Origin: Actinomycetes bacterium
GTDB taxonomy: Bacteria > Actinomycetota > Acidimicrobiia > Acidimicrobiales > Acidimicrobiaceae
Direction of reading: 5' to 3'
Length of the DNA: 10,357 nucleotides
Assembly: GCA_021823385.1 (NCBI GenBank)
Contig: JAKAOC010000038.1
Span: 1 to 10,357 of the forward strand
Below, one piece after another: positions 1 through 5,196 of this stretch. The position numbers and the translations under genes were made by a program. The notes beneath the pieces are model-generated. The model saw nothing but the letters and a program-made list of their open reading frames with translations. It made no database searches and was not told where the DNA came from. Numbering within the stretch: position 1 is the first letter of the stretch; each line of letters starts with the position of its first letter.

Positions 1-1620
1 ATCTGAAATCTGCTCCCTGATAAGGAACTTCTGCACCTTGCCCATCGCGTTGGCGGGCAAAGCGTCGGCCACGTACCAGCTCTTGGGAATCTTGAAGTGA
101 GCAAGACTCCCGCGCAGGAATGCGGCGAGATCCTCCGAGCCCGGAGGATTGCCGGGGTCGGCCGGCTTGACTGCGGCGACGACTCGCTCTCCCATGGCCG
201 GATCGGGAACCCCAAGGACCGCAACCGCCGCCACGCCGGGATGGGCCAAAAGGGCGGCCTCGATCTCCCTGGGATAAATGTTCTCGCCACCACGGATGAT
301 CATGTCCTTCAACCGCCCGGTGACTTTCAAATAGCCGCGTTCGTCCATGCTCCCCAGGTCTCCGGTGTGCAACCAGCCCTCGTCGTCAACCGTGGCTTGG
401 GTCGCCTCCGGCATCTCGAAGTAACCCAGCATCACCTGATACCCTCGTGCGCAGATCTCGCCCTCCTCCCCGATCTCGAGCACGGTACCACTCTGCGGGT
501 CCGCTATCTTCACCTCCACCCGCCACAGCGGCCTGCCGGCCGTCTCGGCTTTGTCGCTCTCGCTGTCGTCGGGGCTGGTTTGGGTAACGATCGGACTCAC
601 CTCGGTCTGGCCGTACACGGTGGAGAACCGGGCACCGTAGCGGCGCTCCGCCTCTTGGACGAGGGCTGCGGGCACCGCATCTCCCCCCGAAGCCACCACC
701 TTCACTGACGAGAGGTCGTAGGAGTCGAAGTCCGGGTTGGCGAGGACCGCGTAGTGCATGGCCGGCACTGCCGCAAAGAGGTCCGCTCCCCACTTCTGGA
801 GCGCTCCCAGCACCAGGGTCGGCTCGAAGAGCTGAGCGAGGACCAGTGTGCCCCTGCTCGCGGCGGTGCCCAGTACCGACATCCCGCAACCCGCGGTGTG
901 GAAGAGGGGCAGAGCGGTCGCCCAGATCCCCCCGTCCGGAAATTGGGCGCGCTTGTGCACGAAGCTCGCGTTGGTTATCAGCGCCGCGTGGCTGAGCAGA
1001 GCGCCCTTTGGGAAACCGGTGGTTCCCGAGGTGTACTGGAGCTGGGCCGGCTCCCCGGGAGATACGGCCGGCAGGGAGACCGGAGCTACGCGAGCGGCTC
1101 GAACCTCGCTCTCCCACGTCGTGAACCTGACCAGATGGCGCAGCAGCGGAAGACGTGTTGCCACGTCATCGACCACCGCCGCCATGTCGGTGCCCCTGAA
1201 AGTGTCGACATAGGCGATCCCCACCGAGTTGGACTGCCGCAGCAGGTACTCGAGCTCAGCGGAGCGCAGTGCGGGGTTGGCGGTGACGAGCACAAGGCCG
1301 GCCAGCGCCGCGCCGTATTGCAGGATCACCCATTCGGGCAGGTTGGGAGCCCAAACGGCGATATGCTCGCCGGGTTCGAAGCGCCCCAGCAGCCACTGCG
1401 CAGTCTGCTCCGCTTCGGCCAGAAGTTCGGCGTAGGTCCAGGTACGGGCGCAAGACGGCACCCCTTCCACAAGTGATGGACCGGGCGGCGCCACCTCCGC
1501 CAGGGCCAGCCGGTCCGAAACCTCCGCGGCCGCTCGGCGCAGCAGCTCACCTGCTGTGAGCTCGGAGATCTCGGCGCCGGTGTCGGCCTCCCAATAAGAA
1601 TTCTGCAATGGGCGCGTCAT
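1..1620 (-). CDS. Acyl-CoA synthetase (AMP-dependent synthetase/ligase), 3' end cut by window edge
   Basis: Class I adenylate-forming enzyme that activates a carboxylic acid, probably a fatty or other organic acid, with ATP and couples it to CoA through an acyl-AMP intermediate. I translated it directly: 540 codons are open from the ATG at 1620 to base 1 with no stop, so only a few C-terminal residues can be missing. Visible motifs are the P-loop [11 protein letters not shown] (about residues 196-206), YGQTE (336-340), TGDLG (419-423), the hinge region GRLKDMI (435-441), GGENIYP (444-450) and the C-terminal [10 protein letters not shown], whose K528 is the expected catalytic lysine. The ATG is preceded by GGGGAGGG with a 6 nt spacer and overlaps the crotonase stop as ATGA, implying translational coupling. 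Substrate chain length cannot be read from the sequence. No frameshift or missing motif was seen. It is the last visible gene of the TetR-controlled operon. Confidence 0.93.
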   Translation of the reverse strand, partial: MTRPLQNSYWEADTGAEISELTAGELLRRAAAEVSDRLALAEVAPPGPSLVEGVPSCARTWTYAELLAEAEQTAQWLLGRFEPGEHIAVWAPNLPEWVILQYGAALAGLVLVTANPALRSAELEYLLRQSNSVGIAYVDTFRGTDMAAVVDDVATRLPLLRHLVRFTTWESEVRAARVAPVSLPAVSPGEPAQLQYTSGTTGFPKGALLSHAALITNASFVHKRAQFPDGGIWATALPLFHTAGCGMSVLGTAASRGTLVLAQLFEPTLVLGALQKWGADLFAAVPAMHYAVLANPDFDSYDLSSVKVVASGGDAVPAALVQEAERRYGARFSTVYGQTEVSPIVTQTSPDDSESDKAETAGRPLWRVEVKIADPQSGTVLEIGEEGEICARGYQVMLGYFEMPEATQATVDDEGWLHTGDLGSMDERGYLKVTGRLKDMIIRGGENIYPREIEAALLAHPGVAAVAVLGVPDPAMGERVVAAVKPADPGNPPGSEDLAAFLRGSLAHFKIPKSWYVADALPANAMGKVQKFLIREQISD

Positions 1621-2504
1621 TCCACACCCTCCCCTTCGATCTCCGATGCGCTCGGTATCGCCCCTCCACCGTCGGGAATCCACCTTCCGGAGTCTCTCCA
1701 CCGGACCGCCGCGTCGAAGCCGTGCACCTCGGCAAAACTCTGGAACCAGCGGCCTTCCGGGGAGTGACGCGCGACGCCGTCGAACAGCGTTGCCAGCGTC
1801 TGCGTGCTTTGCAGCCCCATGTTGTCCAGCGCCTGGTTGATCATGAGCTTCTGCATCACCAATTGGTTGATCGGCACGCCGGCCATCCGCTCGACCAGCG
1901 CCTCCACCGACGCGTCGAGTTCGGCAGCGGGCACCGACTCCACCACCAGGCCCCAGGCCTCCGCCCGGCGGCCGTCGATTGTATCTCCGGTCAGCAGCAT
2001 CCGCTTTGCGCGCTCCGCCCCGAGCCTGTAAACCCACATAGCCGTGGTTGGGCAGCCCCACACCCTGGAGGGCATGTACCCGATGCGGGCATCGTCGGCC
2101 ATCACGACCAGATCGCAGGAGAGGGCGATGTCGCTTCCTCCACCCACCGCGTAGCCGTGCACCTTTGCCACCGTGGGCTTGAGCGAGCGCCAAAGGGTGA
2201 AAAAGTCGTCGGTATTACGCTTCATCATCTGGAAATCCCGTATCGGGTCCCAGAGTTCCGGCTGGAAGCTCTCGGCCGCCTCCGCATACTTCTTGAGGTC
2301 GTATCCGGAGCTGAAAGCCCTACCCGCCCCCTGCGCGACGATGACATGCACACGAGGATCGTCGTTGGCCATCTCTACAGCGATGCGGATTTCGCGAGCC
2401 ATCTCAAGGGTGATGGCGTTCAAGCGCTCCGGACGGTTGAGGGTCAAGTACGCGCGCCGGTCTCGAATCTCATAGAGCAGCGTCTCAAATCGATGGTCGG
2501 CCAC
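1617..2504 (-). CDS. Enoyl-CoA hydratase/isomerase (crotonase) family protein with atypical active site
   Basis: Crotonase-fold protein acting on an acyl-CoA thioester, 295 aa from the proposed GTG at 2504. That GTG lies 4 nt after the tetR stop, with AGGGGG 7 nt upstream. An in-frame ATG at 2558 would overlap tetR by 50 bp, add a proline/arginine-rich tail and has no good ribosome site. The fold is clear: [11 protein letters not shown] (21-31), the first oxyanion-hole strand [12 protein letters not shown] (60-70 region), [26 protein letters not shown] (117-142 region) and [13 protein letters not shown] (180-192 region). In rat mitochondrial hydratase the two catalytic glutamates are Glu144 and Glu164. 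Here the first position is Asp125 (GGGSD) and the second falls in MPSRVWG, with no Glu. Hydration of a simple enoyl-CoA is therefore uncertain; isomerase, hydrolase, C-C lyase or a specialised hydratase remain possible. The stop overlaps the synthetase ATG. Family confident, reaction not. Confidence 0.9.
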   Translation of the reverse strand: MADHRFETLLYEIRDRRAYLTLNRPERLNAITLEMAREIRIAVEMANDDPRVHVIVAQGAGRAFSSGYDLKKYAEAAESFQPELWDPIRDFQMMKRNTDDFFTLWRSLKPTVAKVHGYAVGGGSDIALSCDLVVMADDARIGYMPSRVWGCPTTAMWVYRLGAERAKRMLLTGDTIDGRRAEAWGLVVESVPAAELDASVEALVERMAGVPINQLVMQKLMINQALDNMGLQSTQTLATLFDGVARHSPEGRWFQSFAEVHGFDAAVRWRDSGRWIPDGGGAIPSASEIEGEGVE

Positions 2505-2508
2505 TACG

Positions 2509-3141
2509 TCACCCCCTGGTCTCTTCGGATCCGCCGGCCGGCGGATCCGTGCTTTCATCTTCGAGCATCGCCCTGACCACGCCAGCCCACTCCTCGGTCA
2601 GCCGATCGGCCCGGCTCTCGCTGGCGAGCGTCCGGGATAGCGCCAGGCCGCGTAGGAAGACGACGGTGAGCGAAGCGGCGGCCGGATAGCGCGGGCGGGC
2701 GGCGAGTTCGGCACCGAAGACTTCATCCACGACCCGGTAGAGGTCGCGCCTGGAGGCGGCCTCCTCGTGGCGCAGCACCTCACGCAGCACCGGGTCGGTG
2801 GAGGCAGCCGCCCACAAGCTGAGCTCGGCGGCGAAGTACGGGGACTCCACCACCTGCCGCAAGGTGCGAATAGCGGCGGCGACGGCATCGTCGGTCTGCG
2901 CCTTGCTGAACGCCGCCCGCTTCGCCATCTCCTCGTTGATTTCGACCAGGCGCCGCACCGTGGCCGCAAGGAGCGTCTCGTGAGTCGGAAAGTGGTGCAG
3001 AAGAGCGCCTCGGCTCAGACCCGCCTTGCGCTGCACCGCGGAGGATGTGGTCGCCGCCACGCCTGCAGAGACCAGCAGCTCGACAGCGGTATCCACAATC
3101 CGGCGCCTGGTGGTCTCTCGCTGCTCATCGCGCTTGGACAT
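2509..3141 (-). CDS. TetR/AcrR-family transcriptional regulator
   Basis: One-component repressor, 210 aa from ATG 3141. The N-terminal helix-turn-helix is typical: [49 protein letters not shown], about residues 12-60, with the recognition helix around [10 protein letters not shown]. The rest is an alpha-helical ligand and dimerisation domain. A TTG at 3156 is in frame, but the -10 box at 3169-3174 would put transcription start near 3162, leaving no room for a ribosome site before that TTG. The ATG has GGGG about 7 nt upstream. The gene heads an operon with a crotonase and an acyl-CoA synthetase, so an acyl-CoA is the likely inducer (inference from context). An 18 bp palindrome inside its own promoter suggests autoregulation. 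The C-terminal tail is acidic/proline-rich and of unknown role. Confidence 0.92.
   Translation of the reverse strand: MSKRDEQRETTRRRIVDTAVELLVSAGVAATTSSAVQRKAGLSRGALLHHFPTHETLLAATVRRLVEINEEMAKRAAFSKAQTDDAVAAAIRTLRQVVESPYFAAELSLWAAASTDPVLREVLRHEEAASRRDLYRVVDEVFGAELAARPRYPAAASLTVVFLRGLALSRTLASESRADRLTEEWAGVVRAMLEDESTDPPAGGSEETRG
2512..2517 (-). promoter_or_regulatory. Ribosome binding site deciding the crotonase start
   Basis: AGGGGG on the minus strand sits 7 nt before the GTG at 2504-2502 and overlaps the last codons of tetR. It favours the GTG over the upstream in-frame ATG at 2558, whose preceding bases lack a purine-rich site at proper distance. Termination of tetR at 2509 would place ribosomes almost on this start, so the two genes are likely coupled. 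Confidence 0.6.
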
Positions 3142-3168
3142 GTTCAAACCCCGCAAATCAGCTGGGCA

Positions 3169-3197
3169 ATACTTTCACAGTCAGACCTGACTGTCAA
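3169..3197 (-). promoter_or_regulatory. Sigma-70-type promoter for the tetR-crotonase-acyl-CoA synthetase operon
   Basis: On the minus strand the -35 box is a perfect TTGACA (3197-3192), followed by a 17 bp spacer (3191-3175) and the -10 box AAGTAT (3174-3169), a 3/6 match to TATAAT. Predicted transcription start is near 3162, about 20 nt before the ATG at 3141. It lies in the 152 bp gap after the DUF1330 gene, so the operon can be transcribed independently of that gene. Confidence 0.6.
3177..3194. promoter_or_regulatory. Perfect 18 bp palindrome, probable TetR operator
   Basis: The arms ACAGTCAG and CTGACTGT are perfect inverted repeats separated by the 2 bp AC. The palindrome occupies most of the -35/-10 spacer and reaches into the -35 hexamer, so a bound dimer would block RNA polymerase. 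Size and symmetry fit TetR-family operators, and the adjacent gene encodes a TetR protein. I do not recognise it as the site of a named regulator. Looser outer repeats GGGCA (3164-3168) and TGCCC (3199-3203) flank it but are not centred on the same point. Confidence 0.65.
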
Positions 3198-3293
3198 CTG
3201 CCCAACCCCGGGGCCGGCACAACCGTAGCCCGGCCGAAGCATCCAACCGCTCGCCCGTCGTGCCGGACCTTATCGCTCCTAAAGGTGCGACGC

Positions 3294-3587
3294 CTAGGTG
3301 CCGGGCACGCCCTCCACAAAGAAGATCCTGCCCTCTGCGGCCGCCTGCCGCATCGGTATCGCCTGCTGGTAGTCGGGGCCGTGGTAAAACGACCTGGCCG
3401 ACTCCCAGTCGGGGAACTCGAGGATGACTATGCGATCCGGGGTCATTCCCTCTTTGGATTCGACCGCACCGCCACGAGCAAGATACTTTCCGCCCGCGTT
3501 CTTGATGGCCGCCTCCGCGAGTTCCTTGTACTTGTCGTACAGTTCGTCGTTGTAAACCATTACTTCGGCGATCATGTATACGGCCAC
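3294..3587 (-). CDS. DUF1330 family protein
   Basis: Small 97 aa protein matching the DUF1330 family as I know it: an N-terminal AVYMIAEVMVYNDELYDKYKELA strand-helix, then GGKYLARGGAVES (about 32-44), RIVILEFPDWESARSFYHGPDYQ (about 52-74) and a final FFVEGV strand. The family has a ferredoxin-like dimeric alpha/beta-barrel fold; its biochemical function is not established. The GTG start at 3587 has AGGGGG 4 nt upstream; the ATG at 3575 would be too far from it. There is no signal peptide or membrane segment. It is upstream of tetR on the same strand, but the 152 bp gap contains a separate promoter, so a role in the acyl-CoA operon is only suggested by proximity. A 19 bp hairpin lies 20 bp before its start. 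Confidence 0.85.
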   Translation of the reverse strand: MAVYMIAEVMVYNDELYDKYKELAEAAIKNAGGKYLARGGAVESKEGMTPDRIVILEFPDWESARSFYHGPDYQQAIPMRQAAAEGRIFFVEGVPGT

Positions 3588-3606
3588 TGAGCCCCCTGCC
3601 AGCCAT

Positions 3607-3625
3607 GGCCGGCACTGTGCCGGCC
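3607..3625. repeat. 19 bp perfect palindrome upstream of DUF1330
   Basis: GGCCGGCAC and GTGCCGGCC are perfect 9 bp arms around a single T. The element ends 20 bp before the DUF1330 GTG, between that gene's ribosome site and an actinobacterial-type -10 candidate TAGATT (3644-3639 on the minus strand). It could be an operator, an RNA hairpin in the leader, or half of a dispersed intergenic repeat; the sequence alone does not decide. Confidence 0.55.
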
Positions 3626-3671
3626 CCTACGGGCGGAGAATCTAGCGATCCTTTTCGGACATCCGCTCGTC

Positions 3672-3749
3672 CGGCCGGTAAACCTCTCCCAGGCAATGCT
3701 TCCCCATGGAGCTGCAAAGCCTCGACGGGTTGCAGAGACCTACCGGCCG
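3672..3749. repeat. Long-range inverted repeat, possible structured RNA stem
   Basis: CGGCCGGTA (3672-3680) and TACCGGCCG (3741-3749) are perfectly complementary over 9 bp across 60 nt. Inside, CTCT (3684-3687) can pair with AGAG (3734-3737) after a 3x3 internal loop, and TGCAA/TTGCA (3713-3717 with 3730-3734) and AGGC/GCCT (3691-3694 with 3719-3722) offer further, partly competing pairs. It could be the closing stem of a folded leader or small RNA on either strand. I recognise no named RNA family. Confidence 0.35.
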
Positions 3750-4117
3750 CGACAATTGGGCCCCAGCCGCGCAGGCCGACACCCAATCCAGCGAGAACCA
3801 GGCAACGCGAGATCGACGCAAGAGAGGCAAGGCGGCCAATCGACGCTTCTGGGGCACCGACCGCGCCGGGGAGTCAAAAAACGCCGCGGTCGAGACGGGT
3901 TCTGTGTCCACAGCGTGCATGGCCGCTCGGGAAATGTTCGGGCACGAGCCGTCTCCGGGACAGAGCAGGGCGAGGCTATGGGGGTCGGGCGCCCGGTTTC
4001 CGTTGCGGTGCAGCTGGTCGAGAACGGAGCGAAGCCCGTTCGACTTCGCAGAAATAAACACGCGCGGAATGCACCGCTCGCTGCCTGGGGATGCGAGTCT
4101 TGGACCTGGGTCCGGTC

Positions 4118-4148
4118 AGCCGCGGCCCGACGTGGGCCGTGGTCGGCT
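4118..4148. repeat. Bulged 11 bp GC-rich stem-loop
   Basis: AGCCG-CGGCCC (4118-4128) pairs with GGGCCG (4134-4139) and, after a four-base TGGT bulge, with CGGCT (4144-4148), around a 5 nt GACGT loop. Two further T residues follow on the plus strand, too few for a good intrinsic terminator. A small GGACC/GGTCC dyad (4102-4113) lies just before it. Function unknown. Confidence 0.35.
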
Positions 4149-4458
4149 TTGGAACCCGCGGGAGATGTCCGATGAGCCAACCATCGACGCCGCCTTATTG
4201 CTTTTCATGACGGGCGGAGGTAAGGCGATCGGGAAACGACAGATCATCAGGACGTCCGGCGCGACCGCCATCTCACCCGGCCACTACGCCCAGGACAAGG
4301 ACGAACTGCCGCGGTGGGCCATGAGACTGAGCCCGCGCGCCAGCCTTTCAGCTCCGGGCAGCAGCCAGTCGACGCCACGTCGGATCCCCAGGTCAGGACC
4401 CGGTTGCCTTCGAGGACACGGCTTCGCCCTGTTGCGCTGAAACGAGCCACTAGGTGAC

Positions 4459-4476
4459 GCCTCGGCCCCTCGAGGC
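4459..4476 (-). terminator. GC-rich hairpin after the molybdopterin gene, weak terminator candidate
   Basis: GCCTCG and CGAGGC form a 6 bp stem with a 6 nt loop, 6 bp past the stop codon of the sulfite-oxidase-like gene in its reading direction. An alternative stem CGGCC/GGCCG (4463-4478) overlaps it. There is no T-run, so efficient intrinsic termination is doubtful; its position after a stop is the main support. Confidence 0.3.
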
Positions 4477-4482
4477 CGCTAC

Positions 4483-5103
4483 TCAGTCCCCCCAGTAGCG
4501 TTGCTCGCGCCAGGGGTCGCCGTACATGTGGTACCCGTTGCGCTCCCAGAAGCCCGGCTTGTCGCCCTTCATGAACTCCACCTTGCGCAGCCACTTGGCG
4601 GACTTCCAGAAATAGAGTTGGGGGAGGAAGAAGCGCAGCGGGTAGCCGTGCTCGGGCTCGAGGGGCTTGCCGTCGAACTCGAAGGCGAGAAGCGCCACCC
4701 TCCCGTCTCCGAGGGCATCGGCCAAGGGAACGTTGGCGGTGAAGCCGAACTCCGAGTGCAGCATGATGTGCGTGGCCGAGTCGCGAACGCCGGCACGCTC
4801 GGCGATGGCCGACAGCGGTATCCCGCGCCAGATCGTGTCGAACTTCGACCACTTGGTCACACAGTGGATGTCGGTCTTCACCTCGACCGGCTCGATCTCC
4901 ATCAGCTGGCTCCAGCTGAGAGTGAAAGGCCTCTCCACCTCCCCTAAGACCTCGAAGTCCCAGTCCTCAAGGTTGCGATAGACCGGCACGCTGCCGGCGT
5001 GAAGCACAGGAAAGCGGTCGGTGGAGTACTGGCCGGGAGGAAGGCGGTTGGGGTCTATGCCCCGCTTGGCCAAGTCGTTGCGATTACGTTCGAAGAAACC
5101 CAC
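4483..5103 (-). CDS. Sulfite oxidase-like molybdopterin-dependent oxidoreductase
   Basis: Stand-alone oxidoreductase molybdopterin-binding domain (sulfite oxidase/MsrP fold), 206 aa, expected to bind a single-pterin molybdenum cofactor. LPPGQYSTDRFPVLHAG (21-37) and HCVTKWSKFDTIWRGIPL (80-97) are characteristic; Cys81 is the expected thiolate ligand of molybdenum. HGYPLRFFLPQLYFWKSAKWLRKVEF (152-177) and YHMYGDPW (191-198) close the domain. It lacks the Tat signal of MsrP/YedY and the C-terminal dimerisation domain of animal sulfite oxidase, so it is probably cytoplasmic; substrate and electron partner are unknown. The start is GTG 5103: the N-terminus MGFFERNRND followed by the LPPGQY segment fits relatives I know, although the nearest purine tract (AAAGG) is almost adjacent to the GTG. 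The gene is divergent from the diguanylate cyclase and stands alone on its strand. Confidence 0.9.
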   Translation of the reverse strand: MGFFERNRNDLAKRGIDPNRLPPGQYSTDRFPVLHAGSVPVYRNLEDWDFEVLGEVERPFTLSWSQLMEIEPVEVKTDIHCVTKWSKFDTIWRGIPLSAIAERAGVRDSATHIMLHSEFGFTANVPLADALGDGRVALLAFEFDGKPLEPEHGYPLRFFLPQLYFWKSAKWLRKVEFMKGDKPGFWERNGYHMYGDPWREQRYWGD

Positions 5104-5106
5104 GCC

Positions 5107-5136
5107 TTTACAGCCAACACCGCCAGGGCATTTATT
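5107..5136 (+). promoter_or_regulatory. Candidate promoter for the diguanylate cyclase
   Basis: TTTACA (5107-5112, 5/6 match to the -35 consensus), 18 bp spacer, then TTTATT (5131-5136, 4/6 match to -10). This is the most AT-rich part of the divergent intergenic region. It would start transcription near 5143, giving a leader of about 54 nt to the ATG at 5197. Support is sequence resemblance only. Confidence 0.3.
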
Positions 5137-5150
5137 CCAGCCGCAGTGCT

Positions 5151-5184
5151 CGGGACTTGTTCAAGACCCGGCCCCGGTGGGCCG
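5151..5184. promoter_or_regulatory. Dyad plus GC hairpin in the divergent intergenic region
   Basis: Positions 5151-5170 form an interrupted dyad: CGGG-A-CTTG-TT-CAAG-A-CCCG, symmetric at 16 of 20 positions, resembling an operator. Partly overlapping it, CGGCCC (5169-5174) and GGGCCG (5179-5184) form a 6 bp stem with a CGGT loop that ends 12 nt before the cyclase ATG. The hairpin contains GGTGGG, the only purine-rich tract near that start, so it could mask initiation in the transcript. Confidence 0.4.
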
Positions 5185-5196
5185 ACACATTCTGTC

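Larger units (their letters stand above)
3588..4482. other. 895 bp intergenic region with several inverted repeats, no convincing gene
   Basis: This stretch lies between the stop of the molybdopterin protein and the start of the DUF1330 gene. Open frames occur on both strands (longest 3706-4440 plus, 244 codons), but their translations are rich in Arg, Pro, Ser and Gly, lack a hydrophobic core and match no family I know, as expected of chance frames in GC-rich DNA. What can be seen is structure: a 19 bp palindrome at 3607-3625, a long-range 9 bp inverted repeat at 3672-3749, overlapping hairpins at 4018-4049, a bulged 11 bp stem at 4118-4148, a 5 bp hairpin at 4170-4186 and a GC hairpin at 4459-4476. 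I saw no tRNA, transposase remnant or riboswitch class I could name. Confidence 0.6.

Noticed and set aside
1..1620. Possible frameshifted acyl-CoA synthetase, because only short minus-strand frames with a start and a stop occur here
   Set aside because: Direct translation from 1620 gives 540 uninterrupted codons with every motif in order. The frame simply runs off the window before its stop.
1608..2576. 322-codon plus-strand frame opposite the crotonase
   Set aside because: Antisense shadow; the minus-strand crotonase is clearly the real gene.
3142..3156. TTG at 3156 as tetR start
   Set aside because: Too close to the predicted transcription start near 3162 for a ribosome site; the ATG at 3141 has GGGG at suitable distance and begins the usual short basic N-terminus.
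3610..3720. Glycine-riboswitch-like signals on the minus strand (GGGAGAG, CCGAAAAGG, TTCTCC)
   Set aside because: The conserved core (CCGAAGGNGCAA and CTCAGG) is not matched, and the downstream DUF1330 gene is not a glycine-cleavage or transport gene.
4018..4055. tRNA T-arm resemblance around GTTCGA
   Set aside because: The stem-loop sizes do not fit a T-arm, and no acceptor, D or anticodon arms can be placed upstream.
3706..4440. 244-codon plus-strand open frame in the large intergenic region
   Set aside because: Low-complexity Arg/Ser/Gly/Pro composition, no family resemblance and no well-placed ribosome site. Only its last third is mentioned as a weak candidate.
4999..5196. Upstream in-frame ATG at 4999 as start of the diguanylate cyclase
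   Set aside because: It would place 105 bp inside the divergent molybdopterin gene and add about 66 residues without domain character. The ATG at 5197 precedes the basic segment and first membrane helix directly.
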